A stretch of DNA of 64,000 nucleotides from JADKIH01 sp964595205 (GTDB taxonomy: Bacteria > Bacteroidota > Bacteroidia > AKYH767-A > 2013-40CM-41-45), in assembly GCA_964595205.1 (NCBI GenBank), contig CAZQOQ010000018.1:124001-188000 (forward strand), read 5' to 3'. The number at the start of each line of letters is the position of its first letter. Within the stretch, counting starts at the first letter, position 1. Position numbers and translations under genes: made by a program. The notes under the pieces are model-generated. The model was not told the origin of the DNA, ran no database searches, and saw only the letters and a program-made list of their open reading frames with translations. Positions 36,461-45,300 of the stretch are shown piece by piece.

Positions 36461-37455
36461 CAGTCGATCTTTGCGAGCTCGCCTTTGAGGTGATTGATAA
36501 TGTTTACCTCCATGGCATCGATCTTTTTCTTGTCGGCGAGAATTACTGAAACGAAATCCGTCAGATGTATGAGGTACAAAGCACGTTCGATATGAGTATT
36601 CCCTTTCGACCAGCATTCAATTACGTGTGGAGTATATTTTTTAAAAACCTCCTTGCTGATTTCGAGTCGTGCCTGTGTGCGTGAGTAATCCGTTTTATTC
36701 CTTAGGATGACGACTGCAAGGCTTTCATTTTTACCGGCCCAGCCAACCAGCTCGTTATGGTTCATCTCCGGAAGGATGCTGTGCCAGCAGAGCATCTTGG
36801 AGTTTTCATTGATCTGCTGACGGAAACGTGTAGCGACTCCGTTGTATCCATCAACTGCATAGATGACCGGAATCTTCCCATTGAAAAAATCGCCAAGCCT
36901 GTTAGCCTCCAAGAGAATATTGCTCTTTTCCTTTTCGAGTAAGGAAACAGAATCTGAAAATTGTTTTTTAAATCCATCGCCAATCATTCCATAGCGATTC
37001 AGTATAACAAATATCTGGATGAGGGAATAGCCGAGACATGCACGAGGTGGCATTCCTCCGGGTATCAGGATCAGGTCGAGACTCTTTGATTTAGCCATCT
37101 CGGCAATTTTCCCGCCGGATGTGATGCAGGCAATCGTTGCCTTCTGCTTCATTGCGGCTTCGAATGCCTGAATTGTTTCTTCGGTATTTCCTGAATAAGA
37201 GCAAACGATTACCAGGGTCTCTTCGTTGACGAATGCGGGAATGAAATAATCCTTGTTGACGATAATCGGAACGGGACATTCATTCGATACAATTTCTGCT
37301 GCAATGGTGCCACCGATTCCTGAACCGCCGAGGCCGGTGATGAGAATGTTTTTAATTTTTTTTGCAGGTCCGCTTAATTTTGCTTTTGCTCCGATTTCAA
37401 GGGCTTCGCGCAATTGATTCGGAAAATTCTCTATTAGGCTTTTCATTTCGCTCAT
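36460..37455 (-). CDS. Bifunctional phosphoglucose/phosphomannose isomerase
   Basis: 331 aa from the ATG at 37455. A TACTTTTG promoter box at 37473-37480 lies just upstream of it, which argues against the longer reading to 37518. An SIS domain shows NILITGLGGSGIGGTIAAEIV and VCSYSGNTEET; a second SIS-like half has EMNHNELVGW. This matches archaeal and bacterial bifunctional PGI/PMI enzymes that interconvert fructose 6-phosphate with glucose 6-phosphate or mannose 6-phosphate. Mannose 6-phosphate could feed sugar-nucleotide synthesis for the glycan block. Confidence 0.9.
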   Translation of the reverse strand: MSEMKSLIENFPNQLREALEIGAKAKLSGPAKKIKNILITGLGGSGIGGTIAAEIVSNECPVPIIVNKDYFIPAFVNEETLVIVCSYSGNTEETIQAFEAAMKQKATIACITSGGKIAEMAKSKSLDLILIPGGMPPRACLGYSLIQIFVILNRYGMIGDGFKKQFSDSVSLLEKEKSNILLEANRLGDFFNGKIPVIYAVDGYNGVATRFRQQINENSKMLCWHSILPEMNHNELVGWAGKNESLAVVILRNKTDYSRTQARLEISKEVFKKYTPHVIECWSKGNTHIERALYLIHLTDFVSVILADKKKIDAMEVNIINHLKGELAKID

Positions 37456-37472
37456 ATCAGTATTTTGAATTG

Positions 37473-37480
37473 CAAAAGTA
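37473..37480 (-). promoter_or_regulatory. Bacteroidota -7 box for the isomerase-lipB operon
   Basis: The - strand reads TACTTTTG, a full match to TAnnTTTG, 17 bases before the ATG at 37455. It would lie inside the coding region if the start at 37518 were used, so it helps decide the start. Confidence 0.6.
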
Positions 37481-37555
37481 ACTATTAGTTGAGTCATTTT
37501 ACAGGAAGAGGTGCTCAAAAATGGAGGGTTTTAGGGAATATTGGGAATGTTTTTT

Positions 37556-37580
37556 CGCGCATAGGCGCAGAGTCGCATAG
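37556..37580. repeat. Short degenerate CGCATAG/CGCAGAG repeat
   Basis: Three units of about 8 bp (CGCATAGG, CGCAGAGT, CGCATAG) lie between the isomerase and lysS. A second weak pattern of CTTCAAT-like units follows at about 37617-37645. Neither is in a gene. They look like short relatives of the other period-7 to period-9 repeats. Confidence 0.55.
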
Positions 37581-37674
37581 AATGTTGTTAGAAATATTAT
37601 AGGGTAATTCACCAAATCTTCAGTCCTCAATCTTCAATTTTCAATAGTTAATATATCTTTACGCAAAATTTTTT

Positions 37675-39213
37675 ATGATGGAATTAAATGAACAGGAAAT
37701 CATCCGGCGCCAGAAACTTGAAGAACTGGAAAAACATGGAATCAACGCATACCCTGCTGAGATGTGGCCGGTTACCCATACTTCCACTGAAATGCTGGAA
37801 GGTTTTGGCAAGGATCCCGATCGTTTTTCTGATGTCAGTTTCGCCGGAAGAATCATGAGTGTGCGCGATATGGGCAAAGCATCATTCGCAGTGTTGCAGG
37901 ATGCTGCAGGAAAAATACAGATCTACGTTCGGCGCGATGATATTTGCAAGGGAGAAGATAAATCAGCATACGATTTTGTTTTCAAGAAGAGCCTGGATAT
38001 CGGCGACATTATCGGTGTGAAAGGATATGTGTTTGTTACCAAGATGGGCGAGACCAGCATTCACGTGAATGAATTTAAATTGCTATGTAAATCCCTCCGC
38101 CCGCTGCCGGTTGTGAAAAAAGATGCTGACGGAAATGTGTTCGATGCATTTACCGATCCCGAACTTCGTTACCGCCAGCGCTATGTTGATCTGATAGTAA
38201 ACCCACAGGTAAGAGATGCATTCATCAAACGAACTGCACTCACAAATTCGATGAGAAAATTTCTTAACGAAAAGGGTTATCTCGAAGTCGAAACTCCTAT
38301 TCTTCAGCCACTATACGGAGGCGCCGCTGCGAGGCCATTCAAGACGCATCATAATACGCTCGACATGACTCTCTACCTCCGCATTGCTAATGAGCTATAC
38401 CTGAAACGTCTCATCGTCGGAGGGTTCGAAGGCGTATATGAATTTGCTAAAGATTTCCGTAACGAAGGCATGGATCGTTTCCATAATCCGGAGTTTACGC
38501 AGATGGAGTTATACGTCGCTTACAAAGACTACGAATGGATGATGAATCTCGTGGAAGAGATGGTAGAGAGAATTGCAATCGATGTTAATGGAACGACAGA
38601 GGTTAAAGTCGGAGAACATTTAATAAATTTTAAACGTCCGTGGAAGAGATTTACGATGTACGGTGCAATTGCTCATTTCACCGGCGTTGATATTACGGAG
38701 ATGGATGAATCAGGAATTGCAAATGTTGCCCGCGACCTCGGTATTCACATCGATAAGTCGATGGGGCGCGGTAAACTCATCGACGAAATTTTCGGTGAGA
38801 AGTGTGAGCCGCATCTCATTCAGCCTACATTCATAACCGACTATCCCGTCGAGATGAGTCCGCTTGCCAAGAAACACCGCAGCAAGCCAGGACTCGTTGA
38901 GCGTTTCGAGGCTATCTGTAACGGAAAAGAGATCTGCAATGCTTTCTCCGAATTAAACGATCCGATCGATCAACGCAGACGTTTTGAAGATCAGCTTGAA
39001 CTCGGCAAACGCGGCGATGAGGAGGCCATGCAACTCGACGAAGATTTTCTGCGCGCCATCGAATTCGGAATGCCGCCTACGGCGGGACTTGGAATCGGCA
39101 TTGACCGTTTGGCCATGATCATGACGAATTCTGCTTCAATACAGGATGTTCTGTTCTTTCCGCAGATGCGCCCTGAGAAGATCAGTCAATTGGACAATCT
39201 GAAAATCGGCTGA
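37675..39213 (+). CDS. lysS: Lysyl-tRNA synthetase, class II
   Basis: 512 aa. An N-terminal OB-fold binds the anticodon (about 55-150). The class II catalytic core shows RYRQRYVDL, the dimer-interface region KGYLEVETPILQPLYGGAAARPF, FRNEGMDRFHNPEFTQME (motif 2) and GLGIGIDRLAM (motif 3). It charges tRNA-Lys. The second codon is also ATG. A TATCTTTA box (7 of 8) is about 10 bases upstream, giving a short leader. The gene is monocistronic. Confidence 0.97.
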   Translation: MMELNEQEIIRRQKLEELEKHGINAYPAEMWPVTHTSTEMLEGFGKDPDRFSDVSFAGRIMSVRDMGKASFAVLQDAAGKIQIYVRRDDICKGEDKSAYDFVFKKSLDIGDIIGVKGYVFVTKMGETSIHVNEFKLLCKSLRPLPVVKKDADGNVFDAFTDPELRYRQRYVDLIVNPQVRDAFIKRTALTNSMRKFLNEKGYLEVETPILQPLYGGAAARPFKTHHNTLDMTLYLRIANELYLKRLIVGGFEGVYEFAKDFRNEGMDRFHNPEFTQMELYVAYKDYEWMMNLVEEMVERIAIDVNGTTEVKVGEHLINFKRPWKRFTMYGAIAHFTGVDITEMDESGIANVARDLGIHIDKSMGRGKLIDEIFGEKCEPHLIQPTFITDYPVEMSPLAKKHRSKPGLVERFEAICNGKEICNAFSELNDPIDQRRRFEDQLELGKRGDEEAMQLDEDFLRAIEFGMPPTAGLGIGIDRLAMIMTNSASIQDVLFFPQMRPEKISQLDNLKIG

Positions 39214-39294
39214 TTCAACCGTTAAAAATGATTCTGTCTGACAATCTTCTGCATTTACCTGACTGAAATCATTCTTCGTTGCCCAGGATTTTTT

Positions 39295-39302
39295 TACTTT
39301 TG
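39295..39302 (+). promoter_or_regulatory. Bacteroidota -7 box for the rhodanese gene
   Basis: TACTTTTG, a full match to TAnnTTTG, ends 14 bases before the ATG at 39317. A TTG at 39279-39281 is a possible -33 element at short spacing. Confidence 0.55.
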
Positions 39303-39316
39303 CTGAAAATATTAAA

Positions 39317-39703
39317 ATGAGAACTCTGATTTTTATTTTGCTTGTAATCGGTTTGGTTTCCTGTCAGCAAAATTCCGGAAATGCACAGTCGGTGATAATA
39401 AATCCCGATTCATTGAAAACAATGCTTAAGAATAATCCCGGCATCCTTATCGATGTGAGAACGCCTGAAGAGTTTGCCGAAGGACACATTGCCGGTGCAA
39501 TAAATATCGACTTCCGGGATGAAAATTTTGAAAAAGGTATAGACTCGCTGAAAAAAGATGTGACTTACGAGGTTTATTGCCGTTCCGGGAAACGCAGCGC
39601 CGCAGCGGCGGATATGATGACAAAGAAAGGATTCAAAAAAGTTTACGACCTGGAAGGTGGAATTTTAGGCTGGGAGGAAAAAGGATACGAGACGGTAAAA
39701 TGA
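39317..39703 (+). CDS. Rhodanese-domain lipoprotein
   Basis: 128 aa. The signal ends in GLVSC, giving lipidated Cys16. One rhodanese domain follows, with ILIDVRTPEEFAEGHIAGAINI and the active-site loop YCRSGKRS; its cysteine could carry a persulfide. It probably handles sulfane sulfur in the periplasm or at the envelope; the partner is unknown. It converges on the MsbA-like gene with 15 bases between them. The size is typical of single-domain rhodaneses. Confidence 0.93.
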   Translation: MRTLIFILLVIGLVSCQQNSGNAQSVIINPDSLKTMLKNNPGILIDVRTPEEFAEGHIAGAINIDFRDENFEKGIDSLKKDVTYEVYCRSGKRSAAAADMMTKKGFKKVYDLEGGILGWEEKGYETVK

Positions 39704-39718
39704 TTTTGAATAAAAATG

Positions 39719-41545
39719 TTAAACGAAGGCTTGCAGATCGTATAGTTTTTTATAGGTACCGTTCTTCTCTACCAAATCGGCATGTTTACCTCTTTCGATG
39801 ATCTCACCTTTCTGCATAACGATAATTTCATCGGCATGTTGAATGGTTGAAAGACGATGTGCGATTACAAGCGTTGTTCGGTTTTTCATCAATTGAATGA
39901 TTGCATCCTGAACCAGTCTTTCACTTTCGGTATCGAGAGCTGAGGTGGCTTCGTCTAAAATTAAAATCGGCGGATTCTTTAAGATCGCCCGTGCTATGCT
40001 GATGCGCTGGCGCTGTCCTCCGCTCATCTTGCTTCCACGATCGCCGGTATTCGTCTGGTAACCGTTTGGCATCTCCATGATGAAATCATGCGCATTGGCA
40101 ATCCTGGCAGCATTGATCACATCGTCTTCTTTGGTACCGCTAATGCCGAAAGCGATGTTATTGTAAATCGTGTCGTTAAACAAAATGCTTTCCTGGCTTA
40201 CAATTCCCATGAGGCCTCTCAGATCCTTCAGTTTATAATCCTTTATATTATTTCCGTCAATTAAAATCTCTCCTTTGTCCACGTCATACAATCGGGGCAA
40301 TAAATCTGCAAGTGTTGTCTTGCCTGATCCGCTTTGCCCGACGAGAGCAATCGTTTTGCCCTTCCCGATCTTCAGGTCGATGTCCTTCAAAGCCCAGCCG
40401 CTGCCACCTTTGTAGTAGGCAAACGACACGTTTTTATATTCGATACTGTTGTTGAATGAAGCAACGGATAAGGCATCGGGTTTATCGAAGATCGTTATTT
40501 CCCCGTCGAGAATTTTATTGATCCGCTCGGCTGATGAAAGTCCGCGCTGCACATTCGAATATGCGTCTGAAAATGCTTTTGCAGGAGGGATGAGTTGAGA
40601 GAAAATGGCGATGAAGGCGATGAAGATTGAAGGTTCAAGAGAATGGCTCTGGTCGAGCACCAGTCGTCCGCCGAAATACATGACTATAACCAAAACCACC
40701 GCCCCGAGGAATTCACTCATGGGTGAGCTCAGATCGCGTTTCCTGTACATTCGTATCATGAGTTTGCGGTATTCATCATTCATGGCATTGAATTTCCCGA
40801 TGAAAAATTTTTCTGCCGTAAATGATTTGATGATCCGCAATCCCGATAAGGTTTCTTCGATGGTTGAAAGTAACATGCCCATTTTCGCCTGGCTCCTGGA
40901 GGACGTCCGGCGCAGGCTCTTTCCGATTTGCCCAATAATTAATCCGGCAATGGGCAGCAGTATGAAGACAAATAATGACAGTTGCGGGCTCATGAAGAGC
41001 ATGGTGCCGAGAAAAAGTATGATCGTAAGCGGTTCCCGGAAGATCACTTCGAGCGATTGCATGATGCTCCATTCAATTTCCTGCACGTCGGATGTCATTC
41101 GAGAGATGAGATCACCTTTTCGTTCTTCAGAAAAATAAGTAAGCGGCAGCCAGAGGACTTTATCGTACATCTTGTTTCGCAGATCTCTAACGACACCGTT
41201 GCGTACTGGCGCAAGGAAAAACATGCCGAGGTATCGAAAGAGATTTTTCAGGAAGAATAATATGACGACTAAAATTGAAATGAGAAACAATGCTTCCATC
41301 TTGCCATTTTCGGCGATGAAATTGCTAAGGAAATAATTGAAATTGCTGAAAAGAGCTTTTACGGAAAATGACCATGGTACCTTTTCGTAATTGGACGTCT
41401 GACTGAATAGTACATTCAGAAACGGCGCTACCATGGTGAGAGAGAAAAGCGAAAATACCACAGATAGCATGTTGAATAATATATTCAGCAATGCATAGCT
41501 CTTGTATTTTTTTACATATCGTAAGAGGCGAAGATAATTTTTCAC
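39719..41545 (-). CDS. MsbA-like ABC exporter (fused transmembrane and ATPase domains)
   Basis: About 608 aa. Six helices lie in the first 310 residues, followed by an ATPase domain with VGQSGSGKTT (Walker A), MSGGQRQRIS (signature), ILILDEATSALD (Walker B) and IAHRLST (H-loop). It is a half transporter that works as a homodimer, probably flipping lipid A core or another lipid. I chose GTG 41545. A longer in-frame reading from TTG 41581 would begin with repeat-encoded MVLGS. No ATG is nearby, so the start is uncertain. Confidence 0.9.
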   Translation of the reverse strand: MKNYLRLLRYVKKYKSYALLNILFNMLSVVFSLFSLTMVAPFLNVLFSQTSNYEKVPWSFSVKALFSNFNYFLSNFIAENGKMEALFLISILVVILFFLKNLFRYLGMFFLAPVRNGVVRDLRNKMYDKVLWLPLTYFSEERKGDLISRMTSDVQEIEWSIMQSLEVIFREPLTIILFLGTMLFMSPQLSLFVFILLPIAGLIIGQIGKSLRRTSSRSQAKMGMLLSTIEETLSGLRIIKSFTAEKFFIGKFNAMNDEYRKLMIRMYRKRDLSSPMSEFLGAVVLVIVMYFGGRLVLDQSHSLEPSIFIAFIAIFSQLIPPAKAFSDAYSNVQRGLSSAERINKILDGEITIFDKPDALSVASFNNSIEYKNVSFAYYKGGSGWALKDIDLKIGKGKTIALVGQSGSGKTTLADLLPRLYDVDKGEILIDGNNIKDYKLKDLRGLMGIVSQESILFNDTIYNNIAFGISGTKEDDVINAARIANAHDFIMEMPNGYQTNTGDRGSKMSGGQRQRISIARAILKNPPILILDEATSALDTESERLVQDAIIQLMKNRTTLVIAHRLSTIQHADEIIVMQKGEIIERGKHADLVEKNGTYKKLYDLQAFV

Positions 41546-41570
41546 GCCGTAAATGTAGTGGAAAATAGAA

Positions 41571-41931
41571 CCAAGAACCAAGAATTAGAAACAAGAGCCA
41601 AGAAACAGGAAACATTAAAGGGTATTAAATAAGTCCCGGCACTCACATCTTATTTCCTGGTTCTAATTCTTGGTTCTAATTCTTAGTTCTTGGTTCTTAG
41701 TTCTTGGCTCTTGGTTCTTGGTTCTTGGCTCTTGGTTCTTGGCTCTTGACTCTTGGTTCTTGACTCTTGGCTCTTGGTTCTTGACTCTTGGTTCTTGGCT
41801 CTTGACTCTTGGCTCTTGACTCTTGGTTCTTGGCTCTTGACTCTTGGTTCTTGACTCTTGGTTCTTGGCTCTTGACTCTTGGTTCTTGGCTCTTGGTTCT
41901 TGACTCTTGGTTCTTGGCTCTTGGCTCTTGG
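41571..41931. repeat. Inverted heptamer arrays between divergent msbA-like and rbfA genes
   Basis: A short, decayed block of CCAAGAA-type units lies at 41571-41606. After a 50-base spacer the complementary unit is repeated. From 41680 to 41931 there are 36 heptamers in an unbroken register. Apart from two early TTCTTAG units, they differ only at the first base (T or C) and the last (G or A): TTCTTGG, CTCTTGG, TTCTTGA, CTCTTGA. Earlier, partly broken units occupy 41661-41679. The array ends 23 bases before the rbfA start codon. The 41546-41954 gap holds no gene. Confidence 0.95.
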
Positions 41932-41942
41932 TTCTAATTCCT

Positions 41943-41950
41943 TATCTTCG
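41943..41950 (+). promoter_or_regulatory. Probable -7 box for rbfA, beside the array
   Basis: TATCTTCG matches TAnnTTTG at 7 of 8 positions. It is only 4 bases from the ATG at 41955. Any -33 element would lie in the end of the heptamer array. Confidence 0.5.
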
Positions 41951-41954
41951 CCTC

Positions 41955-42320
41955 ATGGATACGACTCGACAACAGAAATATAATCGCCTTTTTCAGAAGG
42001 AAATCGGTGAGCTTTTTCAGAGGGAAGGCTATAATTTTTTTGGAAAGGCATTTGTTACCGTTACAAACGTTCGTGTAAGCCCCGATTTGGGAATTGCAAA
42101 AATATATATCAGCATATTCGGCGCGCCTGATCCTAATGCAGTGATGGCACAGATCGATAAACACAATAAAGAAATCAGAAAACTTTTCGGCGCACAAATC
42201 CGGCACCAGGCGCGTATTGTTCCTGAATTAAAATTTTTCCTCGACGATTCTTTGAATTACGTCGATAAAATCGAAAAACTCCTGAAGGACAGTAAGCCTC
42301 CGGAAAAAGAAGAAGAATAA
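41955..42320 (+). CDS. rbfA: Ribosome-binding factor A
   Basis: 121 aa from the ATG at 41955. A longer reading from TTG 41907 is repeat-encoded and unlikely. The KH-like fold is seen in RLFQKEIGELFQREG at the start, VTVTNVRVSPDLGIAKIYISIFG in the middle, and LKFFLDDSLNYVDKIEKLL near the end. It helps 30S subunit maturation. The gene starts immediately after the heptamer array. Confidence 0.95.
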   Translation: MDTTRQQKYNRLFQKEIGELFQREGYNFFGKAFVTVTNVRVSPDLGIAKIYISIFGAPDPNAVMAQIDKHNKEIRKLFGAQIRHQARIVPELKFFLDDSLNYVDKIEKLLKDSKPPEKEEE

Positions 42321-42445
42321 GTTTTCAATAATCAGACTCTTCTTATACTGGCATTCGTGGCAATCAGCGATTATTTAAATTACCCCGAATGCACGAATAT
42401 TATCCTTTACAATTTCCATTATCTTCGCGCCTTATTTAAATCAAG

Positions 42446-43255
42446 ATGCAATACGATCCTATAAAGAGATCTCTCGGTAATGTCTTCAATAAGACGCCTT
42501 TCCTGCGAAAACTCTTTTACCGCCTGCTCGATTTGCTTTTGCTGCGCGCCTGGCATATTCATAAGGAGCTTCGCTTTTGGATGTCGGAAAATAAAAAGGC
42601 GGTTAGTATTTTAGATGCAGGTGCGGGCTTCGGTCAGTATACATATTGGCTGCAAAGAAAGGTTAAGGATTGTAAGATTTTATCGGTCGATGTGAAGGAG
42701 GAGCAAGTCGCCGACTGTAATAATTTTTTCAAAAAGATCGGCGCCGGCAACGTATTATTCGAAGTGCAGGATCTCACTAAATATGTGAAGGAAAATTCCT
42801 ACGACCTTGTTGTTTGCGTGGATGTGATGGAACACATCGAAGAAGACGTGCAGGTATTTAAAAATTTCTATGCGTCGATGAAGTCGGGAGCCATGCTCAT
42901 CATTTCCACTCCCTCCGATCAGGGCGGCAGCGACGTTCATGAGGGCGATCAATCGTCGTTCATCGAAGAACATGTACGCGACGGATATAACATCATTGCC
43001 ATTCAGGATAAATTAAAGAGCGCCGGTTTTCAAAAGACAGAAGCAAGATATCAATATGGCGCTCCCGGAAAAATTGCCTGGAAGCTGTCGATGAAATATC
43101 CGATCTTAATGCTTGGAGCCTCGAAGTTGTTTTTCATTATTCTTCCTTTTTATTATGTTGTGGCTTATCCGATTTCTTTTGTGTTGAATTACTTGGATAC
43201 GTATTCGATGCACAAGACCGGGACAGGGCTTATTGTGAAAGCCTGGAAGGGTTGA
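42446..43255 (+). CDS. Class I SAM-dependent methyltransferase
   Basis: 269 aa. SAM-binding motif I is ILDAGAGFGQYTYWL (about 50-64). The acidic SVDVKEE and the VVCVDVMEHIEED segment are motifs II and III. The C-terminal 50 residues include a hydrophobic stretch LFFIILPFYYVVAYPISFVL, which could associate with the membrane. Substrate unknown; a lipid or glycan is possible. A TATCTTCG box lies at 42420-42427. The stop codon at 43253-43255 lies at the edge of the octamer repeat that follows. Confidence 0.87.
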   Translation: MQYDPIKRSLGNVFNKTPFLRKLFYRLLDLLLLRAWHIHKELRFWMSENKKAVSILDAGAGFGQYTYWLQRKVKDCKILSVDVKEEQVADCNNFFKKIGAGNVLFEVQDLTKYVKENSYDLVVCVDVMEHIEEDVQVFKNFYASMKSGAMLIISTPSDQGGSDVHEGDQSSFIEEHVRDGYNIIAIQDKLKSAGFQKTEARYQYGAPGKIAWKLSMKYPILMLGASKLFFIILPFYYVVAYPISFVLNYLDTYSMHKTGTGLIVKAWKG

Positions 43256-43649
43256 TTCGTTAATTCGTTAATTAGTTGATTCGTTAATTCGTTGATTTGT
43301 TGATTTGTTGATTTGGGAATGGAAAATATTTGGATACTTGAATAATTTCGCTTTTTGTCGTTTCGTTTTATTAAATAAAATTATTCCCTCCCAGAAGGGA
43401 CTGGTGTCAAAATAATTCTTGCAATCATTTTTTGTTTGAAATTTTGCCCTTAAATTTCCAAATCATATCCGAAAAATATTATTAGAAAAGAATAACCGTT
43501 CCGGATATTCCTGTTAAAGACGAAATACTGTTAGAAAGGAAGCCCAAACAAAGTCCCGCAGGGACGAAATAAAACATCCATTCAACAAACTTTATTCGTT
43601 AATTCGTTGTTCAATTAACTAATCAACGAATTAACGAATTCAAAGAACG
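43251..43649. repeat. Octamer repeat pair with REP-like hairpins between methyltransferase and LolC/E-like genes
   Basis: Units near TTCGTTRA run from 43251 to about 43313. A matching inverted set occupies 43612-43641, with a direct copy at 43594-43609. The left ATTCGTTAATTCGTTAATTAG agrees with the reverse complement of the right at all but two of about 27 bases, both A/G changes. In between lie two short palindromes: TCCCT/AGGGA (43386-43401) and GTCCCGCAGGGAC (43553-43565). No gene is present in the 394 bases. The repeat is the same family as that at 9514-10067. Confidence 0.88.
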
Positions 43650-44897
43650 ATGAGTTCGAACCTCCCCTTCTTCATTGCCCTGCGTTATTTTTTTAGTAAA
43701 AAATCACAGCGTGCTATAAACATTATCTCTGTGATTTCAGCCGTTGGCGTAACGATCGGTACAGCTGCTTTAATTATCGTTTTATCCGTCTTCAATGGCT
43801 TCGAGGATTTAATAATCAGGCTGTACAATTCATTCGATCCTGATTTGCGAATTGAACTTGCGGCGGGTAAATCATTTCATGCCGATAAGATAAAGATCGA
43901 TGAGCTGAAAAAGATTGATGGCATTGTCCATCTCACACAGGTCATTGAAGAGAGCGCTCTCGTCCGGTATCGCGATAAGCAATATATCATCAAATTAAAA
44001 GGTGTAAGCGATGGTTATGAAAAAACGACCGGCCTTGATACGATGATTGTCGATGGTTCGTTCATGCTTCAAAATGGCGACACCGACTTTGCCGTAGTAG
44101 GCGGCGGCATCGCCTATAACCTCGGATTACAGACGGGGAACTTTTACAACCAGGTCGAAATTTACGGACCGAGGAATAAGGAGCCTTCGCTCACAGATCC
44201 CGAAGGCGCATTCAACCGTCGTTATATTTCTCCTGCCGGTATCTTCGCAGTGCAGCAGGAGTTCGATGCAAAATATATAATCGTGCCTCTGCGCTTTGCA
44301 AGGGAGATTTTCGAATTCGGGGACAAGTTAACCGCAATAGAAGTTCAGCTCCGCGCGGGTGTCGATGAAGATGATATCGCTAAAAAGATCTCGGCTATTA
44401 CAGGTGATGATTTTATTGTCAAGACACGTTTTCAACAGCATGAGCTCATATATAAGATCATGCGCTCGGAGAAGTGGGCCGTATTCCTGATCCTCACATT
44501 CATCCTGATCATCGCCATCTTCAATGTGATTAGTTCTCTTACCATGCTCGTTATTGAAAAGAAAAAAGACATAGTGATTTACCGAAGCATGGGTGCGGAG
44601 ATTTCATTCCTGCGAAGAGTGTTTTTAACGGAAGGCATGTTCATTACACTCGCAGGCACACTCGCAGGCCTGTTTACGGGCGCAGTTATTTGCTTCTTAC
44701 AGGAGCGTTTCGGACTGATCACCCTCGGAGGCTCGGGTTCATTTGTGATCGACACCTACCCTGTTAAAATGGTGGCGACGGATTTCATTTATGTGTTTAT
44801 TACAGTTTGTTGCATCGGTTTGATAGCGGCCTGGTATCCTGCAAAGCGACTGATCAGAGAGGAAATTAATCTGAAGGTTATTGCCGGTGAGGAATAA
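43650..44897 (+). CDS. FtsX/LolC-E-like ABC permease
   Basis: 415 aa. It has an N-terminal helix (about 20-45), a MacB-type periplasmic domain (about 50-270), then three helices near 275-410. The segment EKKKDIVIYRSMGA at the start of the C-terminal helices matches the LolC/E coupling region. It probably helps extract lipoproteins from the inner membrane. No ATPase is next to it, so the partner is elsewhere. The start codon follows the octamer repeat by 8 bases. Confidence 0.9.
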   Translation: MSSNLPFFIALRYFFSKKSQRAINIISVISAVGVTIGTAALIIVLSVFNGFEDLIIRLYNSFDPDLRIELAAGKSFHADKIKIDELKKIDGIVHLTQVIEESALVRYRDKQYIIKLKGVSDGYEKTTGLDTMIVDGSFMLQNGDTDFAVVGGGIAYNLGLQTGNFYNQVEIYGPRNKEPSLTDPEGAFNRRYISPAGIFAVQQEFDAKYIIVPLRFAREIFEFGDKLTAIEVQLRAGVDEDDIAKKISAITGDDFIVKTRFQQHELIYKIMRSEKWAVFLILTFILIIAIFNVISSLTMLVIEKKKDIVIYRSMGAEISFLRRVFLTEGMFITLAGTLAGLFTGAVICFLQERFGLITLGGSGSFVIDTYPVKMVATDFIYVFITVCCIGLIAAWYPAKRLIREEINLKVIAGEE

Positions 44898-45300
44898 AGG
44901 AAACTAAGAATGGGAGAAGTAAGACTGGAAAAATTAAAATTCAGAAAAAAGAAGAAGTTTACCAGAAGAATATTCCCGTTGAGATTTTAATCTGGTTCTC
45001 TCCTGACAAAAGCAGTATTTCATTGAATGATAAGTTTCCCAACGCACTTTCTTTCACCATCTGTTACTTTTAAAAATTGTAATTACTGTTTCTAAAATTA
45101 ATAAAAAATTTTTAATAAAATCCCGTTAAGTAAATTACCCGGATAAACGGTCAATAAATATTAATATTCGTTCGGGAAATGCTATTCCCAAAAATAATTT
45201 AAAACTGCGGTCCAACAGGTAAAACTTCATTCATGATTTTTAATCCCTTATTACTTCTGCTATTATCATCACCGACAAAGCTGGCCTGTTTTTTATAAAA
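44898..45300. other. Gene-free interval
   Basis: AT-rich gap between convergent genes. The best reading frame is a 26-residue basic peptide starting at 44930, which I do not accept. No strong hairpin, repeat or RNA gene was seen. Confidence 0.6.

Noticed and set aside
43386..43565. tRNA or small structured RNA
   Set aside because: Only two short palindromes are present; no cloverleaf or known RNA pattern could be drawn.
44930..45010. 26-residue basic peptide
   Set aside because: Too short, Lys/Arg-rich because of AT-rich A-runs, with no supporting signal.
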